DNA from: Clostridiales bacterium
GTDB taxonomy: Bacteria; Bacillota; Clostridia; Saccharofermentanales; Saccharofermentanaceae
Direction of reading: 5' to 3'
DNA: 64,000 bases
NCBI GenBank assembly: GCA_017427465.1
Contig: JAFRST010000059.1
Location: 18,921 to 82,920 of the forward strand
Part shown: piece by piece, positions 1 to 8,186 of the stretch
Layout of the letters: every line of letters starts with the position of its first letter
How positions within the stretch are numbered: position 1 is the first letter of the stretch
Notes under the pieces: generated by a model
Seen by the model: only the letters and a program-made list of their open reading frames with translations
The model's database searches: none
Told to the model about the DNA's origin: nothing
Translations under genes and position numbers: made by a program

Positions 1-2
1 AT

Positions 3-194
3 TCGCTGAACGTGGAGCTTCCCGACGGATATCTGTATTTCCTTCCGATCGTTAACTGGGGTAAATACAGAGAAGAAAACGGCCGTCTCATGATGCCTCT
101 TACCGTCAGGCTCAATCATGCGATAGCCGACGGATATCTTGTAGCGAACGTATACAGACTGGTGGAAAAAGAGATAGCCGGACTGATCAGGTAA
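3..194 (+). CDS. Chloramphenicol acetyltransferase-like protein, C-terminal part
   Basis: The reading frame is open at the left edge, so only the last 63 residues are visible. The segment NHAIADGY carries the His-x3-Asp-Gly pattern of the catalytic HxxxDG site of trimeric type A chloramphenicol acetyltransferases, which move an acetyl group from acetyl-CoA to a hydroxyl acceptor. The preceding PIVNWGKY and the following helix ending at the stop also fit that family's C-terminus. Many Clostridia carry CAT-like proteins with no proven drug activity, so the substrate is left open. The stop lies 4 nt from the end of the convergent GNAT gene. Confidence 0.75.
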   Translation, partial: SLNVELPDGYLYFLPIVNWGKYREENGRLMMPLTVRLNHAIADGYLVANVYRLVEKEIAGLIR

Positions 195-198
195 AGCC

Positions 199-678
199 TT
201 ACAGTTTTATCTCCATATATCCGCACGTGAACGGGAAGAAATCGAACTTCTTCGTTCCGAGGTGGACTGCGCCGTTTTGTTCATACCACTTGCGAAGCAC
301 CTGATTCTCTTCGACAATGCTGAGATCGATCTTGCTGACGCCTTTTGAACGCGCAACTTCACAAGCGTGTTCCAAAAACTTTTTCCCTATTCCCTTGTGC
401 CTGTATTCGGGCAAAACAGACAGGCTTCCGAGTTCACACGAATCGTCCTTAAAAAGCAGACAGTAAAATCCGCAGAGCACGCCCTCTTCTTCCCAGACAT
501 AAAGCAGTCTGTGCTCAACATCCATCCAATGCTGAAGCCTCTCTTCATTTGTTGCAAAAGCGGTAAAATACGGAGCATTCTCTTTTGTAAATCCGAATTC
601 ATCTGCAACTGTCTGAAAACTCTTCCTGATTATATCCGCACAAACGGGGATCTCGTCACGGGTCATCTCGCGTATCAT
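199..678 (-). CDS. GNAT family N-acetyltransferase
   Basis: This 159-residue protein is the size of a single GNAT domain. The acetyl-CoA pyrophosphate-binding motif A is visible as RHKGIGKKF around residues 93-101, preceded by the strand ELGSLSVLPEY. The C-terminal WYEQNGA segment is the usual motif B end. The acceptor is unknown. The start ATG has a good ribosome site (AAAGGGAG) about 8 nt upstream. A TATAAT-like -10 box lies in the spacer to the upstream GNAT remnant, so it probably has its own promoter. It converges on the CAT-like gene. Confidence 0.85.
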   Translation of the reverse strand: MIREMTRDEIPVCADIIRKSFQTVADEFGFTKENAPYFTAFATNEERLQHWMDVEHRLLYVWEEEGVLCGFYCLLFKDDSCELGSLSVLPEYRHKGIGKKFLEHACEVARSKGVSKIDLSIVEENQVLRKWYEQNGAVHLGTKKFDFFPFTCGYMEIKL

Positions 679-734
679 TATGTTTCTCCCTTTCGGGCGC
701 TCTTAGCGCTTGAAACATATTATACGCTCATTGC

Positions 735-821
735 TCATATCATTGACGCGGCATCTTCATATGCAAAAGGCCTTAAGATAAGCCTTTCAGTCTCAATAAC
801 TTGTGTTCCTACAGCATTCAT
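735..821 (-). pseudogene. Truncated RimJ/RimL-type GNAT remnant (28 codons)
   Basis: A short frame with a strong ribosome site (AAAGAGG, 7 nt before the ATG) encodes 28 residues, including IETERLILRPFAYEDA, and then stops at TGA. This is the typical N-terminus of RimJ/RimL-like ribosomal-protein or small-molecule acetyltransferases. The rest of the domain (about 140 residues) is absent downstream. It is therefore either the leftover of a deleted acetyltransferase or a translated leader for the GNAT gene that follows on the same strand. The family match is clear by eye. The functional status is inferred. Confidence 0.6.
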
Positions 822-857
822 TGCCGTACCTCTTTAATGTTTTCAACGATTATAACA

Positions 858-886
858 TTGAGTCAATCGTTCTTATCAAGTAAAAT
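858..886 (+). promoter_or_regulatory. Sigma-A-like promoter giving an apparently leaderless mRNA
   Basis: TTGAGT (858-863) and TAAAAT (881-886) are separated by exactly 17 nt. The expected transcription start is 893, and the ATG of the acyltransferase gene is at 894-896. There is no ribosome-binding site before that ATG. The transcript would therefore begin at or next to the start codon. Confidence 0.55.
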
Positions 887-893
887 ATCGTCT

Positions 894-1976
894 ATGCGCA
901 AACACTATATTGACAATCTAAGGAGCCTTGTAATACTCCTGCTCATTCCTTACCATGCGGCCCAGGCCTGGAACACATGGGGTGAACCGCATTACCTGAT
1001 GTTCGGCACGAGCAGGACCTTTAGCAGCATAATAGTTACATTCAGTCCGTTCATAATGCCCCTTTTATTCTTGCTCGCTGGCATGAGCACGAGATTCGCT
1101 TTAAACAAAAGATCCGCCGGTCAGTATATTCTCGAAAGGGTTAAAAGACTCATTGTCCCTCTCGTATTCGGAACACTTGTCTTCGTGCCGGTCATGACTT
1201 ATCTGGCTGACAAGTATAACTATGGCTACGACGGATCTTTCTTCGCGCATTACAAAGTCTTCTTCACGAAGTTCACTGATTTCACAGGTGCTGACGGCGG
1301 CTTCTCATTCGGTCAGTTCTGGTTCCTGCTCTATCTGTTCGTGATATCTGTTATCTGTTTGGGAATCATACTCCTGCAAAAGAAGTTCATCCCTAAGGCT
1401 AAAGGAAATGTTCCTTTGTGGCTCATAATTCTGCTCGGACTCCCGCTGCCTTTTATCGGCGGACTTCTTGAGGTAGGAGGAAAAAGCTTAGTTTTATTCG
1501 CCTATTTATTTCTCATCGGATACTATGTTTTTGCGAACGATGAAGTAGTAGAGAAGATTAAACGGGTCAAGTTCATCTTCCTTGCAATCGGTCTTATCTC
1601 CTGCATTGCAAACGTCTATATGTTCATCTGGTCAGGCAAGTCTTTCGGAGTATTCAACACGGCTGCAAATTATATAACCGGATGGTTCATGATCCTCGCA
1701 CTTATCGGCATCGGTAAAGATCATATAGACGGCAACGGCAAAATATCCTCTTATCTGTCGCGCATATCATTTGCGTTCTTCGGCTTGCATTTCATTATCC
1801 TCGTAGTAATGCAATTTCTCATGGCAGGCATATTCGAAAACAACCGGTTCCTCTTATTTCTGATCCCGGTTATTGTTTCCTACGCATTAACTTTTGCATT
1901 CAGCGAGATCTTCGTGCGCATTCCGCCATTAAGCTTCCTGATAGGCGTAAAGCCCCGTTCAGGTAACCTCAATTAA
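894..1976 (+). CDS. Acyltransferase family 3 membrane protein
   Basis: About 360 residues with roughly ten hydrophobic segments. The N-terminus MRKHYIDNLRSLVILLLIPYH is the signature of the acyltransferase 3 (OafA/WecH-like) family: a basic Arg/Asp-rich start, the first membrane helix and a conserved His. Such integral membrane enzymes O-acylate cell-surface polysaccharides or small lipids. The ATG at 894 was chosen because the family motif starts there. The frame extends upstream, but that part has no family similarity. No ribosome site is visible (see the promoter entry). Its last 18 nt overlap the end of the convergent phosphodiesterase gene. The acceptor is unknown. Confidence 0.85.
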   Translation: MRKHYIDNLRSLVILLLIPYHAAQAWNTWGEPHYLMFGTSRTFSSIIVTFSPFIMPLLFLLAGMSTRFALNKRSAGQYILERVKRLIVPLVFGTLVFVPVMTYLADKYNYGYDGSFFAHYKVFFTKFTDFTGADGGFSFGQFWFLLYLFVISVICLGIILLQKKFIPKAKGNVPLWLIILLGLPLPFIGGLLEVGGKSLVLFAYLFLIGYYVFANDEVVEKIKRVKFIFLAIGLISCIANVYMFIWSGKSFGVFNTAANYITGWFMILALIGIGKDHIDGNGKISSYLSRISFAFFGLHFIILVVMQFLMAGIFENNRFLLFLIPVIVSYALTFAFSEIFVRIPPLSFLIGVKPRSGNLN

Positions 1977-3083
1977 AGGGATATCCATTTCTTCCTGTGT
2001 GAGACCCGCATGTCCGCCGGGCATCATCTTCATCTCTTCGTGCGTTAAGAAGACCGCGGCATCAGATATTGATACCGCCAGGTAATCACCCAGCATATCG
2101 CGGAACAATTCATGGTCTTTGCCTACACCAAAGAGTTTTAATCCGATCACTTCATCTTTTGTGAGGATCCAAAACTTATCACCGAATACTTTTCTGAAAA
2201 TAGCGGGAAAAGTCTCTTTATATTCATCCTTCACCCAAAAGCTCAGGGTGCGCGGCTCGATCGAGGGCATACGCACAAGACATTTCAGGATCTCAGGATA
2301 GTCCATCAGGCAATAATTCGTGCAGGCGATCTGGCTGTGATCGGCAGTGACAAGCAGCAAAGTATCAGACAGGCCGGAAGCAAGTGCTTCGATCTTTTTC
2401 TCAAGAATGATCATCAGATCGTGAGTTTCCCGGCTGTCAGGTCCTGTCAGATGGATCGTGTTATCAGGCTCATTCCAGTATGCATAGATAAACTTCTTGC
2501 CGGGCTTAGAGCAAAGATCATTAACGCGTGCAAAGATGCTGTCCAGATCTTTAGGGAAAGGAGGCAGGTAGGGCATTGACGCATATGCCGTCCCTCCTGC
2601 CTCATTGATCTTACTGATGATATTCTTATATGGTGTGAACCTGAATCCGGCATTGTATTCTGCTGCCGGAACCGGCGGCCTGGTATTGCCGTCTCCGTCT
2701 TCTATCAGCTGTTCGTTATTCGTAAAGACAGTTACATTCTTATCGAGTTCAGGATAGTACATGTCCCATCCGAGCCAGCCGTGTTCATTGGGATAAAGGC
2801 CTGACAGTACCGAGGTAGTGGCGGCCACCGTCGTCGGCGGGAAAACAGAACTGTAAGATCCGGCCAGATGCGAACGCAAGAAGCCATCGGGATCAAGGTG
2901 CTTTTCGAGGATCGATATACCCATCGCATCCATAAGCAAAACGACAACATTTTTATAGCTGCCTTCAAGAAGCTTATCAGCCATCTTAAGAGTGGGCGCA
3001 GTAGTCTCAGCGCCAAACGCCTTAAGTATGGAGTTGCTTAAGTTAACAAGACAATTGTCATAATCAGGTTTGCAATAGTTCAT
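1959..3083 (-). CDS. Alkaline phosphatase superfamily / type I phosphodiesterase-like protein
   Basis: 374 residues with the metal-dependent phosphodiesterase/nucleotide pyrophosphatase pattern. VVVLLMDAMG near residue 50 provides the first metal Asp. SVFPPTTVAATTSVLSG near residues 79-95 provides the nucleophilic Thr. YPNEHGWLGW and TADHSQ follow the family order, and PGGHAG near the C-terminus supplies the last metal His. Members hydrolyse phosphodiesters or phosphate-linked lipids. The lack of an obvious signal peptide suggests a cytoplasmic enzyme. The start ATG has AGGTAAGAG upstream. The substrate is unknown. Confidence 0.8.
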   Translation of the reverse strand: MNYCKPDYDNCLVNLSNSILKAFGAETTAPTLKMADKLLEGSYKNVVVLLMDAMGISILEKHLDPDGFLRSHLAGSYSSVFPPTTVAATTSVLSGLYPNEHGWLGWDMYYPELDKNVTVFTNNEQLIEDGDGNTRPPVPAAEYNAGFRFTPYKNIISKINEAGGTAYASMPYLPPFPKDLDSIFARVNDLCSKPGKKFIYAYWNEPDNTIHLTGPDSRETHDLMIILEKKIEALASGLSDTLLLVTADHSQIACTNYCLMDYPEILKCLVRMPSIEPRTLSFWVKDEYKETFPAIFRKVFGDKFWILTKDEVIGLKLFGVGKDHELFRDMLGDYLAVSISDAAVFLTHEEMKMMPGGHAGLTQEEMDIPLIEVT

Positions 3084-3163
3084 ATCTCTTACCTATTACC
3101 CGTTTTCTTTAGTTTACCATTAACAAGCGGAGATTTGCCGGAACATAGTCATGATAGTGAGTG

Positions 3164-3169
3164 TATAAT
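3164..3169 (+). promoter_or_regulatory. -10 box (TATAAT) placed for a leaderless transcript
   Basis: A perfect TATAAT ends 6 nt before the ATG of the response-regulator gene at 3176, so the predicted first transcribed base is the A of the start codon. No ribosome site precedes the ATG and no good -35 is seen at 17 nt spacing. Confidence 0.45.
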
Positions 3170-3175
3170 GACAGC

Positions 3176-3856
3176 ATGTATAAGATTTTTATTGTAGAAG
3201 ATGATAAAGGTATAGCTGAAGGGATCTCCGGCTGTCTTTCAGCGTGGGAGATGGAAGTTAAGATCATCTCTGATTTCCGCAATGTGTTAGGCGAGATCGG
3301 AGAATATGAGCCTCACCTGATAATCATGGATATCACGCTGCCTTACATGGGCGGATATCACTGGTGCCAGGAGATCAGGAAGACCAGTAATGTGCCGATC
3401 ATCTTCATATCATCTGCTACAGATAACATGAACATCGTCATGGCCATGAACATGGGAGCAGACGATTATATACCGAAGCCTTTTGACCAGAGCGTTCTTA
3501 TCGCGAAGGTTCAGGCTCTTTTGCGCAGGACTTATGATTTCAGTCAGAGCACGTTCACGCTTCAGGCCAGGGGCGCCGTTCTTAATACGAATGATAATTC
3601 TTTATCTAATAACGGCAATAAGCTAGAGCTCGCGCGTAACGAGTATAAGATACTTCTGACTCTCATGCAGAATAAGAATAAAGTCGTAAGCCGCGAGAAG
3701 CTTATGGAGGCTCTCTGGGAGACCGACAGCTTCGTAGATGAGAATACTCTGACCGTCAATGTCGGAAGGCTCAGAAAGACTCTTGAATCCGCTGGTCTGA
3801 AAGATCTTATCAAGACCAGGTTCGGCATCGGCTACATCCTGGAGGATGATGAATGA
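3176..3856 (+). CDS. OmpR-family response regulator (BceR-like)
   Basis: 226 residues. An N-terminal receiver domain shows the acidic pair EDD, the phospho-acceptor Asp at about residue 52 (LIIMDITLP) and the Lys of PKPF. A C-terminal winged-helix DNA-binding domain ends in RFGIGYIL. The length and the downstream genes match regulators of peptide-antibiotic-sensing ABC modules (BceRSAB type). The ATG at 3176 was preferred over the GTG at 3161 because the receiver domain starts there. The gene overlaps the kinase gene by 4 nt (ATGA). It is expected to bind the 11-bp repeats at 4823-4855. Confidence 0.9.
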   Translation: MYKIFIVEDDKGIAEGISGCLSAWEMEVKIISDFRNVLGEIGEYEPHLIIMDITLPYMGGYHWCQEIRKTSNVPIIFISSATDNMNIVMAMNMGADDYIPKPFDQSVLIAKVQALLRRTYDFSQSTFTLQARGAVLNTNDNSLSNNGNKLELARNEYKILLTLMQNKNKVVSREKLMEALWETDSFVDENTLTVNVGRLRKTLESAGLKDLIKTRFGIGYILEDDE

Positions 3857-4821
3857 AGCTCTTCGCAAGATATTTAAAGTACCGCGCGAAGATAATCATT
3901 ACGTGTATAGCCGTCGCGGGCATCTTCGCTTCGTCATATTTCCTGTTTGACATGCAGGCCATAGCCGTGCTATATCCCGTGCTGCTCACGCTATGCTTTG
4001 GACTTATCGCGGCAGGGTTTGATTTCGCAGCTTTTGCAAAGCGCCACAACAGACTTAAGGATAATCCGGAAGATCTTCCCATACCCAAGAATCTTTTGGA
4101 AGAAGATTATCAGACGATAATTAATCTGTTGCGTGAAGAAGCTTCTATGGCTGAACAGAAGGCATCTGAAGATTATACAGGCATGATCGAATACTATACG
4201 GTCTGGGCACATCAGATAAAGACCCCCATAGCCGCTATGAGGCTTAACCTTCAGTCGGAAGATACCGAATCAGCCAGAAAACTTATGGGAGACCTGAACC
4301 GTATCGAAGCATATGTCGAGATGGTCCTCACATTCTTAAGACTGGGCTCGGACAATACTGATTATCTCATCAAGGAATACGATCTGGATGAGATCATCCG
4401 CCCTGCCATCCGCAAGTTCTCGAGAGAATTCATCTTAAAGAAACTTAAGCTCGAATACGAACCTACAGGCTTTAAAACGATTACTGATTCGAAGTGGTTG
4501 TCCTTCATCATCGAACAGGTGATCTCGAATGCCGTTAAATACACATCCGAAGGATCGGTCATGATCTATATGAAAGAGCCCGGGATCCTCTGCATAGAAG
4601 ACACGGGCATCGGCATCAGCGAAGAAGACCTTCCGAGGATCTTCGAGAACGGATACACGGGCTTTAACGGACGCGAAGATAAGAGAGCGAGCGGCATTGG
4701 ACTTTATCTTTGCAAGAGGATATCAGATAACTTGGGACACAAGATATACGCGGAATCTGTTCAGGGCAAAGGGACCAGGATGTTCCTTGACTTAAGAGCA
4801 GATAAGATCGGCGTCGAATAA
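3853..4821 (+). CDS. Intramembrane-sensing histidine kinase (BceS-like)
   Basis: 322 residues. Two membrane helices lie near residues 13-30 and 36-55 with almost no extracellular loop, the hallmark of intramembrane-sensing kinases that read the state of their partner ABC transporter. The phospho-acceptor His is at residue 120 in AHQIKTPIAA, the BceS-type variant of the H box. The ATPase domain follows with N box ISNAVKYT, then DTGIGI and GIGLYLCK. It overlaps the regulator gene and is followed by the ATPase/permease genes, so sensing by flux through that transporter is the family expectation. Confidence 0.92.
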   Translation: MKLFARYLKYRAKIIITCIAVAGIFASSYFLFDMQAIAVLYPVLLTLCFGLIAAGFDFAAFAKRHNRLKDNPEDLPIPKNLLEEDYQTIINLLREEASMAEQKASEDYTGMIEYYTVWAHQIKTPIAAMRLNLQSEDTESARKLMGDLNRIEAYVEMVLTFLRLGSDNTDYLIKEYDLDEIIRPAIRKFSREFILKKLKLEYEPTGFKTITDSKWLSFIIEQVISNAVKYTSEGSVMIYMKEPGILCIEDTGIGISEEDLPRIFENGYTGFNGREDKRASGIGLYLCKRISDNLGHKIYAESVQGKGTRMFLDLRADKIGVE

Positions 4822-4822
4822 A

Positions 4823-4855
4823 TGTGACAAACGTGTAAGGAATTGGTAAGCAGAT
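4823..4855 (+). promoter_or_regulatory. Three 11-bp direct repeats, candidate BceR-type operator
   Basis: TGTGACAAACG, TGTAAGGAATT and GGTAAGCAGAT lie head to tail (4823-4833, 4834-4844, 4845-4855), sharing a GTAAG/GTGAC core every 11 bp. OmpR/PhoB-family regulators bind such tandem repeats. The array ends just upstream of where the -35 of the transporter promoter should be, and that -35 is not a consensus hexamer. This fits activation from this site. The repeats also cover the kinase stop codon. Confidence 0.5.
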
Positions 4856-4882
4856 TCAATGGAGCGGAAACTTCATGTTTTC

Positions 4883-4888
4883 TATACT
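4883..4888 (+). promoter_or_regulatory. Candidate -10 box of the BceAB-type transporter operon
   Basis: TATACT lies 35 nt before the ATPase start codon. The region 17 nt upstream (4860-4865) has no -35 similarity, as expected for an activator-dependent promoter. A ribosome site AAAGGAAG follows at about 4906-4913. Confidence 0.4.
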
Positions 4889-4923
4889 GTGGCTGACTTA
4901 AACAGAAAGGAAGTATGCAGTAA

Positions 4924-5688
4924 ATGAGTTTACTCGAAGTAACAGGATTAAAGAAAATATATAAGGGACGCCGCGGAGGCGCTTCGGTCGAAGCTCTTAA
5001 GAACGTTAATTTCACCGTCGAAAAGGGCGAGTACGTAGCCATCATGGGCGAGTCCGGAAGCGGCAAGACCACTCTGCTTAACATCCTCGCAGCTCTTGAT
5101 AAAGCAACTGCAGGAACAGTTATCCTCGATAATATGAACCTGTCTACGATCAAAGAATCCGCTATGGCCAGGTTCCGCCGCGATAACTTAGGATATGTCT
5201 TTCAGGAATTTAACCTTCTGGATACATTTACCCTCGAAGATAATATCTATCTTCCCCTGGTCCTTGCAGGCAGAAAGCATAATGAGATGAAGGAGAGACT
5301 TGATAAGCTCGCACCCGTCCTCGGTATAAGCGATCTTCTTAAGAAATACCCTTATGAGGTCTCAGGCGGCCAGAAGCAGCGTGCGGCGATCGCAAGAGCT
5401 CTTATCACAGAGCCGAGGATAATCCTTGCTGATGAGCCCACCGGCGCTCTGGATTCCAAGTCATCTGATGAACTGCTCGACCTTTTCACGAGAGTAAACC
5501 GGATGGGACAGACGATCCTCATGGTCACCCACTCTACCAAGGCAGCAAGCAAAGCTTCGCGCGTCATGTTCATCAAGGACGGGATCATATTTCACCAGAT
5601 CTACAAAGGCAGCTCCACTGATACACAGATGTACCAGAAGATCTCAGATACATTAAACCTCCTCGCCCAGGGAGGTGAACTTAAATGA
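4924..5688 (+). CDS. ABC transporter ATP-binding protein (BceA-like)
   Basis: 254 residues forming a single nucleotide-binding domain. Walker A GESGSGKTT is near residues 42-50, the signature is VSGGQKQR, and Walker B ILADEPTGALDS is followed by the switch His in VTHS. The ALDSKSS variant and the partner permease place it in the antimicrobial-peptide exporter/sensor group (BceA, VraD-like) of the MacB/LolD superfamily. It overlaps the permease gene by 4 nt. It powers a complex likely to free cell-wall precursors from peptide antibiotics such as bacitracin-like compounds. The exact ligand cannot be read from sequence. Confidence 0.93.
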   Translation: MSLLEVTGLKKIYKGRRGGASVEALKNVNFTVEKGEYVAIMGESGSGKTTLLNILAALDKATAGTVILDNMNLSTIKESAMARFRRDNLGYVFQEFNLLDTFTLEDNIYLPLVLAGRKHNEMKERLDKLAPVLGISDLLKKYPYEVSGGQKQRAAIARALITEPRIILADEPTGALDSKSSDELLDLFTRVNRMGQTILMVTHSTKAASKASRVMFIKDGIIFHQIYKGSSTDTQMYQKISDTLNLLAQGGELK

Positions 5689-7694
5689 GAATAGGTCTCT
5701 ATCCGCGTATTGCTGCCGACGGCATACGCAAGAACGGCAGGCTTTACATGCCTTATATCTTCACAAGCATCTTAATGATCGCTGTGTTCTACATCATGCA
5801 TCTGCTGGGCTTTTCCGATATGCTCAGGGATTTCCGCGGTGCTGATACGGCAAGGCAGATCTTAGGGTTCGGAACCTTCATAATGGCTTTCTTCGGAACC
5901 ATATTCCTGTTTTATACCCAGTCCACTTTGATCAAGAGCAGGCTTAAGGAATTCGGTCTTTACAGCGTGCTCGGAATGAACAAGAAAAACCTCGGAAGAG
6001 TTATATTTTTCGAGACTTTGATTACATGGGCAATCTCCATGGCAGGCGGACTTCTTGCAGGTGTCGGTCTTTCAAAGCTCGCAGAATTAGGCTTTGCAAA
6101 GATCGTCCAGTCTGATGTCAATTACAGTTTCTTCATCTCCGGAGAATCACTTCTTTGCACCTTTATCGTATACAGCATTATCTTCTTCCTGATCTTCCTC
6201 AATGCGGTAAGGCAGGTCAGATTTGCCAGAACGATCAATCTTGTTAACGCCGAGAAGGCGGGCGAGAAGCCGCCTAAGGCTAACTGGGTATTGGGCATAA
6301 TCGGTTTCGTCACTCTTATTTCAGGATATGTGATCTCCATCAGGATCGAATCCCCTATATCAGCGCTTTACATGTTCTTTATCGCAGTCATCCTCATCAT
6401 CATCGGAACATACTTCGTGCTGATCGCTGGCTCTGTCCTTCTTTGCAGGATCCTGCAGAAGAACAAGAAATACTACTACAAGACCAATCATTTTGTCTCA
6501 GTATCATCCATGGCATTCAGGATGAAGAGAAACGGCGCAGGTCTTGCATCCATCTGCATTCTTCTTACTATGATCCTGGTAATGATCTCTTCTACATCCG
6601 CCCTCTATTTCAACAGGGAAGAGACTTTGGAAAATCACTATCCGAGACAGCTCAACTGCCTCGTAAGAACATCAGGTTATCAGGAAGAAAATGAAGAGAT
6701 AACTGCAAAACTTGAGGAAGCCGTCATAGCGAAAGCAAAAGAATTCGGTACGGAAGTAAAAGACAGTTTCTCATTCACGTGCTGTGACATCGTAGGATAC
6801 TATGAGAACAACAAGCTTATTCTTAATCTTGATCCGAGGTCGATGTCCAATATCGATTACGACAAGGTTGTCGTGGCATATTTCTTTGACTTGGAAGAAT
6901 ACAACAGATTAGCCGGAACAAATGAGGTCTTAGGCGAGAATGAAGTCCTGGCAGGCGTCAACGGCAAACTTACATTCGGAGACACTTTAAATATCGGCGA
7001 TGAGACCTTTAAGGTCGCTAAAAAGATCGATCCGCGTGATACGGCTCTGAAATATGGCGGTATAAACGAGCCTGTTACCAAGCTGATCATTATCACAGCC
7101 GATATCGGAGATACCGCTTCTCTTTATAACGATCTTCTGGATTCCAGAGGCGAGAAGCTCCTCACATGGCAATGGAGATTTTCTTTCGACACGGATCTTG
7201 ATGAAACAAAGCAGATCGAACTGAAAGATGCAATTAACAACGATATAACCGGAGAACTCGAACCTTACTGCGAGAGCAGGGCGAACGAGCGCTCAGACTT
7301 TGTTACAACTTTCGGAGGATTGTTCTTCCTCGGCATTCTCCTGAGCATCATCTTCCTTTTGTCCTGTGTACTGATCATCTACTACAAGCAGATATCAGAA
7401 GGCTTCGAAGACCAGTCAAGATTTGCCATTATGCAGAAGGTCGGTATGACCAAAGAGAACATAAAAAAGAGCATCAACTCCCAGATGCTTACCGTCTTTA
7501 TCATCCCTATCGTGTTTGCCTGCCTGCACCTTGCAACAGTGCTGCCGGTCATTCACAAGCTCCTATTGCTGTTCGGTCACAACAATATCCCGCTGCTGCT
7601 TCTTAGTTCCGGGATCTGCGTTGCAGCCTGCGCGGTCTTCTACGCGGTAACTTACAAGCTTACATCGAACGCTTACTACAAGATCGTGTCATAA
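5685..7694 (+). CDS. BceB-like ABC transporter permease
   Basis: 669 residues, the usual size for BceB permeases. An N-terminal helix (about 18-40) and FtsX-type helices span about residues 55-80, 105-130, 150-170 and 205-260. A large extracellular domain of roughly 200 residues (about 305-530) comes before the last helices near 540-570, 600-625 and 635-660. The extracellular domain between helices VII and VIII is where this family recognises its ligand. Its neighbours are the matching ATPase, kinase and regulator. The last 6 nt overlap the end of the convergent GNAT gene, and no terminator is evident. Confidence 0.92.
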   Translation: MRIGLYPRIAADGIRKNGRLYMPYIFTSILMIAVFYIMHLLGFSDMLRDFRGADTARQILGFGTFIMAFFGTIFLFYTQSTLIKSRLKEFGLYSVLGMNKKNLGRVIFFETLITWAISMAGGLLAGVGLSKLAELGFAKIVQSDVNYSFFISGESLLCTFIVYSIIFFLIFLNAVRQVRFARTINLVNAEKAGEKPPKANWVLGIIGFVTLISGYVISIRIESPISALYMFFIAVILIIIGTYFVLIAGSVLLCRILQKNKKYYYKTNHFVSVSSMAFRMKRNGAGLASICILLTMILVMISSTSALYFNREETLENHYPRQLNCLVRTSGYQEENEEITAKLEEAVIAKAKEFGTEVKDSFSFTCCDIVGYYENNKLILNLDPRSMSNIDYDKVVVAYFFDLEEYNRLAGTNEVLGENEVLAGVNGKLTFGDTLNIGDETFKVAKKIDPRDTALKYGGINEPVTKLIIITADIGDTASLYNDLLDSRGEKLLTWQWRFSFDTDLDETKQIELKDAINNDITGELEPYCESRANERSDFVTTFGGLFFLGILLSIIFLLSCVLIIYYKQISEGFEDQSRFAIMQKVGMTKENIKKSINSQMLTVFIIPIVFACLHLATVLPVIHKLLLLFGHNNIPLLLLSSGICVAACAVFYAVTYKLTSNAYYKIVS

Positions 7695-8144
7695 GCTCAT
7701 GACATATATCTGACAGGGGTTTGCTTCGTCCCAGTATAGAGGGAAAACTTCAAACTCTTTAAATCCGCAGTTTATATAGAAGCGGTTAGTAATATCATAA
7801 TCTTCATACATGCCCATCCGGACTGTCTTGACCTGCATAAAGGAATAGCCCTCCGAATGGGCAATTTCTTTTGCTTTCTCCACTAATGCCCTGCCGATCC
7901 CGCTTCTGTGGTGATCTTTTAAGACACCCATAACGGCAAGCTCAACAGTGGCGTCGCCTGTCTGTTTAAGGCACAAGAATCCGTTATATTCACCGTCTTC
8001 CTCATTAGCAAGGAAGATCCAGTCTTTGCAGTCTTCAATGTATCCCTCGCGCGATTCCTCGACTTCGAACCACTGTGTCAGAGCCTCCAGGATCTTGCGA
8101 GCGATCTTGGATTTTAATTCTTTATCTTCAATTAGTTTGATCAT
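7689..8144 (-). CDS. GNAT family N-acetyltransferase
   Basis: 151 residues. Motif A is visible as HRSGIGRALVEKA around residues 78-90 after the strand VELAVMGVLKD. Motif B is FYINCGFKEFEVFPLYWDE. That ending is common among acetyltransferases annotated near aminoglycoside or ribosomal-protein GNATs, but the acceptor is not determinable. The ribosome site AAGGAA lies about 10 nt before the ATG. It converges with the permease gene and lies downstream of the phosphate transporter on the same strand. Confidence 0.85.
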   Translation of the reverse strand: MIKLIEDKELKSKIARKILEALTQWFEVEESREGYIEDCKDWIFLANEEDGEYNGFLCLKQTGDATVELAVMGVLKDHHRSGIGRALVEKAKEIAHSEGYSFMQVKTVRMGMYEDYDITNRFYINCGFKEFEVFPLYWDEANPCQIYVMSL

Positions 8145-8186
8145 GTAACTGATTCCTTTTTTGTTTTCCGGTGGACGGAAAAGGTA

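Noticed and set aside
3135..3169. TTGCCG as -35 partner of the TATAAT before the BceR-like gene
   Set aside because: The spacer would be 23 nt, too long for a standard promoter. Only the -10 was kept.
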